DNA of 64,000 bases from Glandiceps talaboti (Eukaryota > Hemichordata > Enteropneusta > Spengelidae): contig NC_135549.1 of the NCBI RefSeq assembly GCF_964340395.1, positions 3,141,001 to 3,205,000 on the forward strand, in the 5' to 3' direction. Made by a program: the position numbers and the translations under genes. The first letter of the stretch is position 1, and each line of letters begins with the position of its first letter. Shown piece by piece: positions 53,732 to 61,289 of the stretch. Under the pieces are notes generated by a model, which was not told the origin of the DNA, did no database searches, and was given only the letters and a program-made list of their open reading frames with translations.

Positions 53732-56700
53732 ATATGAGATATGCTGTACAATTTGGATTTCATTGAGAACACACACAGTCACTCAAGATATAAATAATAA
53801 AAGATTTTAATGAGAAAGAGTTTTACATACAAGACAAATTACACAGATTATACATAATGTATACACAACATTCTTTTCATTGCAATATATTGTCATTTGA
53901 TGACAAAATGCATCCTTAAATTACAATAATTAATTTAGTATTGATAAATAAATTTCTTTCAAATTTCAGAATGTTTGATAATTTGAATTTATTTGGTAAA
54001 GAAGCCCAGCAAATGTCACATTGGCTTCAAGGAGAATGTTAAAAATATTGTCATTGGGTTGTCCATTATTAATATTCAGAATAGCTGCCACAAGGAAATA
54101 TACTCATTTTACTGTTGCAGCTTTCAGTTCATCATTCTATACTGTTTTTTTTGGTTGTTGTTTTGTTGTTGTTGTTTTTTGTTGTTGTTGTTGTTGTGTT
54201 TTTTTTTTTTTGTGTTTTTTTTTTTTTTTGGGGGGGGCGAATCTTACTAATCAACACCTCCCCCCCCCCCCCCCCTCTCCTCTTTTAATGTTTTACCTAT
54301 ATAATACATGAAATAAATAGGGACAACAAATTACATTATCATTATTGAATTTGAAAATTGATTAATGCCAAATGAAGGCTGCCAATACAAGAAACTTTGA
54401 GACTGACTATGTAATGTGTGAAGAAAGAAAGAAGAAAGGTCAAGAGAATCCATAGAAGTGAAATATTCCAGTTATATACACATTCACAGCCATACAATCC
54501 ATACAGACATAAAGTATAGACATACAATCCATACAGATATAAAGTATAGACTGACCTCAGTGTCACCTGCACTCTTGTTACTTCTTGGTGTCGGTGCAAA
54601 GTCACTACGGGGTGATTCAATGTTTTCATGCCGTGGAGTAACATTTGGACTAGTACCACCTTTGCCCTGCATGGGCTGTAATCTTGGTATTTTACTATTA
54701 CCAGTATCGATGGGTGTGGCTTTCTTACTGCCAACACTAGTTATACTCTCCTTAGATATGGCTCTTGGAATTCGACTTTTTGCTGAACAGATGGTACAAG
54801 AAAGTCATTTATTAACAAAAGTTTAACTTTAGAAGACTTTAAATTGTTTTGGGTTCTAATTCATTCAAAAAAGTGCTAAACGTGCTGAGGGCTTTGGCCA
54901 TTAAAACACAGCTTTTCTTCAAACTTTTCAAATTTGCTATCAGATATAGATCATGATGATATAAACCCCCCCACCCCCCCACCACCACCACCACCAACAA
55001 CAATCTCCCCTCGTTGTCATCGTCATTGTTGTCGTCATCGTCATCATCATCGTTGTCATCATCATCACCATCACTGTTAGAATATAAATCCTTGTCATTA
55101 CCATATCAGTAGTTAATATAGTTACCAGCATGACTTTTTAAATTTCCCTTTCCCCTCGTTAATGAGAAGACCAATACTTTACACACACACAAACAACATG
55201 AATGTCACATACAGTTAACAGTTATCACTTTCGCATTCAACCAGGATAAAAATTAAAAAACTTACTTCCAGGAATACTTTTGATTGACTCAGTGTCTGAG
55301 GCAGGAACAAACTTGCTAAGATTATAATTCGTCTTCACCTGAAAAATCAAAATAACAATACATTAGATAGATACAAGATTTGATTAAATAGCTGAGACTG
55401 ACCCTGTGGCATAACTAGTTAAACCTCAGGACGTTGGTAGGTCATGGGTTCGAATCCCACTGGAGATTGGTAGGTCATGGGTTCGAATCCCACTGGAGAC
55501 AGGAGATTTTCTGCGACCAACCCAAACCAAGCGTGTGTGTTCTACAGACTCAATAGGTAGGTTGCATCACTCAAGTGTGTCTTACTCACAAGACTAATCA
55601 CTATATAGTGTGAATTTGTTTTGAGCAAGTACTCATATAAAGCATGCAGGCGCTATGCATTGCACCTGAGTGACTACATAGACTGAACTGATTGGCAGAG
55701 CCTACACAGTTCCATAGCAATATGATGCTAATTACAAATGTAGCTGTAAAGTATGATTGAAAATCTGTAAAACTGTGTCTGAAAATTGAAAATTAATAAA
55801 CAAAACAAAATGAGGACGAATGAAACGTAAGCATTTATTTGATGTTGAGCTGAAACTTCTTACACAGAAATGTTTTTAAATCTTACGCAGTAGAGCAAGA
55901 AGGATGACTTATTCTCATACATGCCTATAGCAATGACTGCTTTTTATGATTTTTCTAGGTCGTAAAATTCTCATCGGTTTTGAATTGCAAATAAAGTTTT
56001 AGTCTGAAGATGCATATATGTCAATCACTGAGTGTACAATTCTATAATTTGTTTTTTAGACTTGATGAGATTTTACCTGGTTTGTAGCTTGTCCACCATA
56101 TGTATCATCAGCCTCAGATGTATCACCCCAGGAATCACCCCCAGGTGGAGAATGAGAGTAGGTCATTCTGGTAAAAGAGACATACAAATTAGTTAGAATT
56201 TACAAACCATCAATGCTGCTGGTACTACAGTAGAGTTGGCATAAACAAATATTTCAAAGTCCCTAAAAAATTAACAAAAAGGATTAAAAAATGTATCCAT
56301 AATAGTAAATATTGAATTGTTTACCTTCCACGAAACAGTAACTAAATTTGCATGTGCAATAGTTATCCAATTTTGAAGGTCTTTAAACCCCAATGTTTGA
56401 ATTTTACAGTCTTGAATTATTACCGATATGAGTGAATATTAAGACCATTCTATTGTGCAAGACCAAATTTTCCAGTAGCTTTGCAAGACAACTGTTTTTC
56501 ACATCCAAATTTTAGTTCTAATCAATTGGCTATAGTATGCAAGGAAGGGTCAATGCTTGAGGTGTGACGGAATCTATAGTATTGCACTAATAGACCCAAT
56601 CTGATAGACTTCTACTTACTTGCTTACACTTTCTTCTTCTTGAGACATAATATCCTCTGTATCAGAGACAAAGAAGACAAAATGTTATGTATGCCTACAT

Positions 56701-57489
56701 CATTATGCTATTGACACCATAACTAGTAGAACACTTTGGCTAGAGTATAGAACAGTGGACTGATAAGGGGAAGTTAGGGAGCTATGGCAAGGACTTGATT
56801 AGAAATAGGATTATGGTCAGACTCCCTGGCATACACCCAATCAGTGTTGTTCAGGAGTGTATGGCCATTGTTCTAACATCTGGAAAACTGAAATCTGGCA
56901 ACAAACAAAATTTCACTTCATTAGAAATGACAAACACATGAGATTGTTGATATATATACACTCAAAGGAATTCCTGTAATTTCCTCAATCGTTGTCATAG
57001 ATCTTTTACATTACAGGTTACTAAAGTTGAAGCCTACATTTTTTTTTGTACCTCATAACCTTTCCCCAACAAACACAATTTACGTTCAAAGACAGATATA
57101 TGCTACAGGTTCAGAGACTGATGCCTATCTAACTGAATTCCATCAGAAAAGTTTCTTTCCAATCACAAATATTTATGACAGGAATTGTTTTACATTTAAT
57201 GTAGGATAAAAATCAAATAGATCTATTCCAGTAAGCCTCATATTGGAAATAGAAAGATAATATCACCCAAAGGTTTGGTAGCTAACTAGAAAGAATCTTT
57301 TTGTGTTTGAACTTATAACATTTGCAAATACCTTCATTATCAGCAGCAGGACTCCCTAGACCATAGTCAACACCTGTTGAAGTAGCAACGGCTGCAGCTG
57401 GAGTACCTGGAGCTCTAAACATACCACCTTGACGACTAGCTGGCCTTGCACGATGGGCTGCACTGTGTTCGTTGATCAGGTGAGAACAA
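21695..57489 (-). CDS. ANKRD26-family giant coiled-coil protein, 47 exons, 5'-partial (1,802 aa visible)
   Basis: Forty-seven exons with GT-AG borders (one GC-AG) join in phase over 35.8 kb and give 5,410 nt. Order: trace of an ankyrin-like segment (CSHLINEHSAAHRARP), an acidic Ser/Pro-rich disordered region of about 420 residues, a charged single-helix region of about 230, then some 1,100 residues of coiled coil ending KKNYFV-stop. Matches to human ANKRD26 from memory include QLDRKEQQY, LEKEKSANEKL, ARQEINQKLEEVN, ELYENELKMRQKLSDQL and the final Y-x3-LKKNY. In vertebrates ANKRD26 is a distal-appendage/cilium-base protein that recruits the PIDDosome. The phase of the first exon needs a codon split with an upstream exon that I could not find before 61290, so the ankyrin repeats lie further upstream or are lost. 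Exon lists are in the next four entries. Extra phase-0 exons could have been missed. Confidence 0.85.
23379..23400. repeat. 22-nt C homopolymer between T runs
   Basis: A run of 22 C residues preceded by a T-rich tract with CTTCC and followed by T7, in an ANKRD26-like intron. Length in the assembly should be treated as approximate. Confidence 0.9.
24784..24860. repeat. Purine/AC-rich triplet repeat (AAC, GAC, GAT, GAG)
   Basis: Successive blocks of CAA, CGA, TGA and GGA triplets in the intron between exons 25158 and 24608. It looks like a decayed trinucleotide repeat and creates poly-Thr and poly-Ser shadow frames. Confidence 0.8.
27717..44626 (-). CDS. ANKRD26-like, segment 3: linker and first half of the coiled coil (21 exons)
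   Basis: Exons 44626-44557, 43876-43744 (Ser/Pro linker), 43072-42931, 42488-42408, 42143-42045, 41461-41377, 40959-40846, 39501-39475, 38876-38781, 38546-38442, 37217-37083, 36681-36602, 35180-35096, 34457-34401, 34021-33902, 33200-33154, 32482-32425, 31908-31735, 31597-31535, 30137-30084 and 28196-27717. The coil begins near NMVVQMQETLRDHKRQID and keeps a heptad pattern. The 27-nt exon 39501-39475 codes nine residues (DVERFEEEK). The intron between 42931 and 42488 starts with GC (AAAG|GCAAGT); the neighbouring GT would cause a stop. The last exon, 480 nt, codes 160 uninterrupted coil residues. Many exons here are phase 0 and a multiple of three, so skipping would keep frame. Confidence 0.82.
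29311..29360. repeat. (CAC)n trinucleotide repeat
   Basis: Nearly pure CCA/CAC triplets in the intron between exons 30084 and 28196, followed by a short TTAAC tandem near 29372. Confidence 0.9.
30428..30463. repeat. (GTTTT)n pentanucleotide repeat
   Basis: Seven or so GTTTT units in the intron between exons 31535 and 30137. Confidence 0.9.
32050..32250. repeat. Alternating purine-pyrimidine tract (ATGC)n then (GT)n
   Basis: GCATGCAT-type units pass into a long GT dinucleotide repeat with a few interruptions over about 200 bp, in the intron between exons 32425 and 31908. Strict purine/pyrimidine alternation is the sequence type that adopts Z-DNA. Confidence 0.9.
32665..33101. repeat. Minisatellite of 28- and 22-nt units
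   Basis: Units built from CATGTACATACACACAGACA plus CAGACACT (28 nt) or ending directly in CACT (22 nt) alternate for about 435 bp, in the intron between exons 33154 and 32482. The two unit lengths differ by one 6-nt CAGACA step, so they arose by slippage inside the unit. All reading frames across it are spurious. Confidence 0.95.
33185..33362. repeat. 89-bp tandem duplication that copies an ANKRD26-like splice acceptor
   Basis: 33185-33273 and 33274-33362 are near-identical copies (a few substitutions). On the minus strand each contains TTTTATAG followed by GAGGACCGTGTTAAAA, that is the 3' splice site and first 15-16 nt of the exon at 33200-33154. The copy at higher coordinates is met first by the splicing machinery, so the intron carries a decoy acceptor 89 nt upstream. 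Confidence 0.9.
34066..34325. repeat. (CCAA)n/(CCAT)n degenerate tetranucleotide repeat
   Basis: Pure AACC units at the start decay into ACCC, ATCC and AACA variants over about 260 bp, in the intron between exons 34401 and 34021. C-rich on the plus strand. Confidence 0.9.
34590..35072. repeat. G runs and (TATCC)n in one intron
   Basis: G homopolymers at about 34588-34602, 34681-34692 and 35003-35013 and a (TATCC)n block at about 35037-35072 are scattered in the intron between exons 35096 and 34457. Nothing between them looks coding. Confidence 0.75.
35390..35920 (+). pseudogene. Possible decayed LINE reverse-transcriptase fragment
   Basis: A frame near 35565-35660 reads FYKSLGTILSVNCQLSWKKHVMQIKQN, which recalls the 'K-LG-ild-nLsWk-Hv-kIkqK' motif that follows the polymerase domain in many non-LTR retrotransposons. 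A second short frame from 35769 contains KVTRTILQLFKKF, where such elements often have an 'lQkraiR' motif. Stops separate the pieces. It lies in an ANKRD26-like intron, antisense to the gene. Confidence 0.3.
36007..36050 (+). repeat. G-rich tract with several G runs (G-quadruplex candidate)
   Basis: About 45 bp contain at least five runs of three or more G separated by one to three other bases, on the strand opposite to ANKRD26-like transcription, inside an intron. Confidence 0.8.
37497..37589. repeat. (GTCT)n tetranucleotide repeat with a central ATCT block
   Basis: About 93 bp of GTCT units with three ATCT variants, in the intron between exons 38442 and 37217. It is the complement type of the (GACA)n tract at 11291. 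Confidence 0.95.
37837..38202 (+). mobile_element. tRNA-derived SINE, essentially full length
   Basis: The head resembles a tRNA gene: an A-box-like TGGTTAGCGTG near 37850 and a good B box GGTTCGAGCCC near 37885. A unique body follows, then a 3' end with GGCACTTTGAGCACG, GCGCTATATAAG and a (ATT)n tail. It is inserted in the intron between exons 38442 and 37217, opposite to gene direction. An older fragment of the same family lies at 8637-8790. A target-site duplication could not be fixed with certainty. Confidence 0.85.
44149..44188. repeat. (AAAT)n tetranucleotide repeat
   Basis: AATA units with one GATA variant in the intron between exons 44557 and 43876 of the ANKRD26-like gene. Confidence 0.85.
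44836..45527 (-). CDS. ANKRD26-like, segment 2: 692-nt exon coding an E/K/R-rich single alpha-helix
   Basis: One long exon codes about 230 residues, of which roughly the first 190 are almost only Glu, Arg, Lys and Gln in a repeating EEERKRE/RRREEE pattern with i to i+4 opposite charges and few hydrophobic a/d positions. That is the signature of a stable single alpha-helix used as a rigid spacer rather than a dimerising coil. It ends in an acidic and Pro-containing hinge (DDKINDFDDSASDSW, NQPSPVPF). The exon starts after TTCTAG at 45528 and ends at CAG|GTAAAT, phase 2. It is an order of magnitude longer than most neighbours. I do not recall such a block in human ANKRD26. Confidence 0.85.
45794..57489 (-). 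CDS. ANKRD26-like, segment 1: ankyrin-like remnant and acidic Ser/Pro region (12 exons)
   Basis: Exons 57489-57332, 56656-56620, 56167-56077, 55338-55266, 54782-54556, 53296-53204, 51031-50989, 49382-49320, 48075-47927, 47240-47168, 46332-46276 and 46047-45794, about 440 residues. After the ankyrin-like tail it is low complexity, with Asp/Glu clusters (LGLDDVDDIDFDEDDSQ, KDDDDEDDDWDSDTDLL, DFSEDDETEETESEWEKE) and Ser-Pro or Thr-Pro sites (SPNVTPRHENIESPRSD, SPKAIP, GPKSPRSED). These suggest a disordered, phosphorylated linker rather than a fold. The exon at 53296 uses a weak GTTTGT donor. The first in-frame Met within the visible part is at 57422. Confidence 0.8.
46371..46485. repeat. 39-bp minisatellite, three copies
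   Basis: Three head-to-tail units at 46371-46407 (37 nt, short form), 46408-46446 and 46447-46485, each starting TCAAAGATGATTGGGAGTTC. The second and third are identical. The array lies just outside exon 46332-46276. Confidence 0.95.
48242..48400. repeat. (AC)n repeat with flanking degenerate CA-rich DNA
   Basis: A clean (AC)n run at about 48242-48280 followed by imperfect CA/TA repeats, in the intron between exons 49320 and 48075. Confidence 0.9.
52541..52590. repeat. (TA)n-(GT)n compound dinucleotide repeat
   Basis: A short TA run leads into about 20 GT units in the intron between exons 53204 and 51031. Confidence 0.9.
53497..53565. repeat. Copy of a three-member dispersed repeat
   Basis: Shares the ordered blocks GTGTTCCC-TA, ACTA-TGGT-ACTCA and TT-TATCAT-TTGAC with 10437-10520 and 59847-59925. 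All three are in the same orientation and lie in introns or intergenic DNA. Confidence 0.55.
53660..53732. repeat. (AAAT)n tetranucleotide repeat
   Basis: Two AAAT runs interrupted by one GATT unit near 53700, in the intron between exons 54556 and 53296. Confidence 0.95.
54135..54280. repeat. (GTT)n, T, G and C homopolymer cluster
   Basis: A TTG/GTT triplet repeat, two T runs, a G run at about 54230-54237 and a C run at about 54260-54275 follow each other within 150 bp of intron. The G and C runs can pair as a hairpin. Confidence 0.85.
54960..55080. repeat. C-rich/(CCA)n and (TCG/TCA)n triplet repeat cluster
   Basis: CCCACC and CCACCA units followed by CATCGT/CATCAT triplets, in the intron between exons 55266 and 54782. 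No coding potential. Confidence 0.85.
55390..55690 (+). mobile_element. Second tRNA-type SINE, with a duplicated B box
   Basis: A tRNA-like head (TGGCATAACTAG near 55407 as an A-box candidate, perfect B box GGTTCGAATCC) is followed by a body that differs from the SINE at 37837. A 33-bp segment containing the B box is present twice in perfect tandem, 55434-55466 and 55467-55499. The 3' end is not clear; the body fades near 55690. It lies in the intron between exons 56077 and 55338. Confidence 0.75.
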
Positions 57490-60400
57490 CTATAAAATAA
57501 TGATGAAATTTGTGTTGTCTGTTAAATATCCATCTGATATCTAAATAGGTCTGCACAGAAACAGTCACTCATTCATCACACTGCCCCATGTAGTGCTGGC
57601 ATGAACATGACCATTACTGTTAGTATTCAAACTAGTAGTTGAACCTGAACAAAGCACACAAGTGTACAATCTTGGAAGAGATCTGATTCACTGTACAAAT
57701 GTATCTGGAGGAGTATGCATGTATTTAGCAAACTAGTAGTGATTGTTTTGTAACTGGAGAGAGTACGTTAGAGTTCTGGGTATCCTCGTAAACCACTCTA
57801 TTAAAACCTCTTTCTCTTTCTGCTAATTCAGTAGTTGGAGAGTTCAAATGTTTCTAATACTTCTTTTCAAAATGGAGCCATAAAGTTTGAAAACACAACT
57901 GTTTTAAAAGTAAAACAACAAGATAGAGTGAAAACTCATAACAATTGATTAACTGTTACAATGGGACATTGTGAGACAGCTCCATGGAGCAGTGCTCTAT
58001 TGTTCTTTCTTGGCAGCTGGAATACAAAATTAAAGTTGATTTACTGGTACATACATAAAAGTTTCCCTCTACCCTATGTCCATACAGGTGTACAGTGAGG
58101 TAAATAATGTTATGTGATAGTCACAAGCTAGGACTGCAGTGACTGTTGTGAGGTATAGAACAAATTGACTCTTTTACTAGTAAACAAGTGTTCATTCCAC
58201 TATCTGATTACAAAGACTATTATAGTACATGCTACTCTCTTCAGAGAAGCTACGAAATGTTACATGGTGTAGCACTGATTAGACATGTAAAAATTCATAT
58301 CTGTGGACTATGATAGGGTAAGGGATGGGGATCAAAATCTTGTAAAACACAAACATATTCCACTACTAGTACTGGAGAACCCTAGGAAAATGGAAAAACA
58401 ACAACCCATGAAGGTAAGGGCCTTGGCACAACAACATAATCCCTGCTTCTATAACAGTCTATGGCTCTCTGGTGCTTTAGTATCAATACAGACATCTGAT
58501 TGCTAAACTCACCAATGCCAAGCAAACTAGTGACAAACACACATCCAAGCTGATGTAAAGAGAAGCAAAGCCAGCCACCACTATCAACCAACACAGTTAT
58601 ATGACATCTTCTGAAAAATATACTTGAAGTTGAAACGAGACCTTGTATCGACGGGTGACGTTTACAGTCTAAAAGTAGCCTGCACCACCGACTGCACTGA
58701 AATGAGGATGTGTGTATACCTCCAGGCAGTCATTCCAAATCACAAAACCTCCTGATGTTACACAATAGGTTGATAAACACATACACACATACATTGTAGT
58801 GTCAAGATGATCTGGCAGACTAGATAAACCAACTGACATGTTTTTAAAATCTCAAAACCATGGCTAAATGTGTTACAGCTAATCTGTTTAATCTATACGT
58901 GTATGAGATACAATGTACATGTAGTAATACTTGTCTTACGGTATTACATCACAACATGTCCCTACATGTACATGCACATATTAACAGAGTGATAACTGTA
59001 GTAAACATGTGTATCTGAGTGAGAAAACCCACCAGTACTGATGACTATACATTTGTACATACTATTACTATATTATGATGTGCATGTAGTATTCACTGCA
59101 ATGTCTTGGGATACAGTTGACTGACACAGCATATTTCATATTTGCTTTCTTTCTTCATTTTCTTTTTATACAGTATCATTTTTTGGTAGTTTCACTTATT
59201 TTATCACATTATAAGAGTTGGTCAGACAATGTACATATTATCATGGAATTACATGAAAGCTAACAATTTTGACAAATCAGCCCTACATGTACATTTATTC
59301 CACCTCACACCAAATAAAAAGAGTCTTGCCATTTCAGATCTGTAAGGTGTAACTGGTACAGTAACTGAAGAATGCAGTGGGCTTGTACAAGTGTACAGTG
59401 TACATGTACCTTAGTACATGTATACATTTTCTAAAACTTAGCTATTTTATCATTCTGTGTACAGTTGGGGAATACAAATAACTGATTCTTATAAGTTTTT
59501 TTTTTGAAAGTGTTCACAACTTATGCAAACAGGAATCATCACACAAAAGATCCTTCTAGACTCTGTCAACATGTCTCACTGATTCCAAAGCCCTATACCA
59601 TGTATACTGTTGTACCATCCGCATCGTAAATTGTAGGCATATACATGTAGGACAGCGCCCTCAACTGAAAGTCTTGCCATTATAGAATGACGGACAGATG
59701 AAAAATATATTATGACAGTTTAGTAGTATACTAAATATCATGCTGAGAGCTTATGTTTAGAAATTAGAGTCTGCCATTATCAAATTTCCTGTATGCTTAC
59801 TTCCATTTCAAGTACATGTAATGATGTCTCTCAGGATGCAGCAAAATGTGGTGTTCCCTTATCCCTTACTATGTGGTGACTCAAATTTCAAAAGAAAACA
59901 AATGTTTTATCATTTTGACATCATAAAAGACAGTGAGTCTAAGCCAGTCTGAAGACCAAGAACACACACACGTTATCAATCTGGTGCTGTGCTCCTCTAG
60001 TCTTTGTCGTATCTGGAATGGATACTTACACTTAGGCATGTTAAGTGATAACAATTTAGCATAAAAGCCATAAACAAGCACTTTATTAACCAGACCAGGT
60101 ACTAGCAGTACATGTACCACCATCTATAATCCTAATATCACAGTCCTCTTCGTGAGCTTGAGTCTAAAACTGACATATCTTGGAATACATTACAGTGGAT
60201 GCATCAGTTTTCTCTAGTGGATGCATCAGTTTTCTCTAGTCGTAAACCAGTTGACAGTAAATGAATGTCATTGGAAGGCATAGGTAAGGGGTATAGAAAG
60301 GAGTTTTTTTTTTCAAATTGCCTGTTTAGAGTTGTCTGCATTTCACCATGGAGCAATCACAAGGCTCTATACATTCCATAGTTTAGTGTTCTACAGAAAT

Positions 60401-60600
60401 AGATATGTGAATAAGGAAGTAAGCTGTCATGCATGCATGACATGGACCAAGGACACTAAGTTTATTGAATTGAATGGAGTCAATGAGCTGGGAGCTGTTA
60501 TCAAAGCAAGTCTGCCATGTCACCTGATCACTGTGAAGGTGATAACAGCTTAGTAATACATTTACAAAGAAAGAAAGTAAATGGTGCATGAACAATTATC
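57490..60600. other. Upstream of the first visible ANKRD26-like exon, no coding exon recognised
   Basis: I searched both strands for ankyrin-repeat exons (TALHxA type) with the right phase to precede 57489 and found none convincing. It holds a copy of the three-member dispersed repeat (59847-59925), a perfect tandem duplication of TGGATGCATCAGTTTTCTCTAG at about 60196-60239, and many TGTACATGTA-type self-complementary words. It is either the 5' intron or the promoter region of the ANKRD26-like gene. Confidence 0.5.
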
Positions 60601-60703
60601 AGATTCAAACCTCCCTTTCTACAAAGGTAAAAGAGTCTGAGGTCCGTGTATAGGCTCCACAGAGAAGATCTATCTGTAACTGGCAGCAAGGCTCAAACTT
60701 GAG
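60600..60703 (+). other. Candidate 5' non-coding exon of the Toll-like receptor gene
   Basis: The TLR coding exon is preceded directly by a strong acceptor (TTGTTTGCAG at 61272-61281), so a spliced leader is expected. The best upstream donor I see is CTTGAG|GTGAGTTG at 60703/60704. The exon's 5' end is not defined by the sequence; the start given is nominal. Confidence 0.35.
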
Positions 60704-61289
60704 GTGAGTTGAGATATACATATACATTTAACTTATAAGTTATAACTTTTAAATTATGCAAGTATTTCAGATGTTAAAACCAGAGAACTTTAATATACAT
60801 AAGGGAGTCTTTTTTCCAGCAAGGTCAAAATACAGATGTAGGACCCCTAGGTATATGCCTGTAAACATGTAATGTCTCTAAGGTCTTTGAATCCACAAAG
60901 TGCTATCAACAATGTCTGTCTTTCAAAACACTGCAGTAGTAATATCTGCCCATATCTTCACAGGGGTAATGGACTTTAATAATTTTGTTTTTATTCTTAA
61001 AAGATGTGTGCGGATATACATGTACAGTGTATAATGTGTTGAATCATATGATCAGTGGTCAAAGCTTGAGAATTGAAAGTTTGCAGATTTTAATCCTTGC
61101 CTAAAACTAACCTAATCTGATCAGTTTGGTATTTTATATAGCCAAGGCACATTGCTTCCAGATATAGAGTAAGTGCATGTTGTGTTGTATAGGAAATGAT
61201 AATCGACATGATTTCATCCTGGTCTCATCTCAGAGACAAAGAGAGACTCATCAATGTATACTTTGTTGTTCTTGTTTGCAGGTCTGACA

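Noticed and set aside
57945-58021. Minus-strand stretch reading RALLHGAVSQC after a good acceptor, ankyrin-like at first sight
   Set aside because: A stop follows within 26 codons, no donor restores the phase needed by exon 57489, and the rest of the repeat consensus is absent.
59881-60123. Minus-strand 80-codon frame upstream of the ANKRD26-like exons
   Set aside because: The donor and acceptor inside it do not give a phase-compatible exon, and the translation shows no ankyrin or other recognisable pattern.
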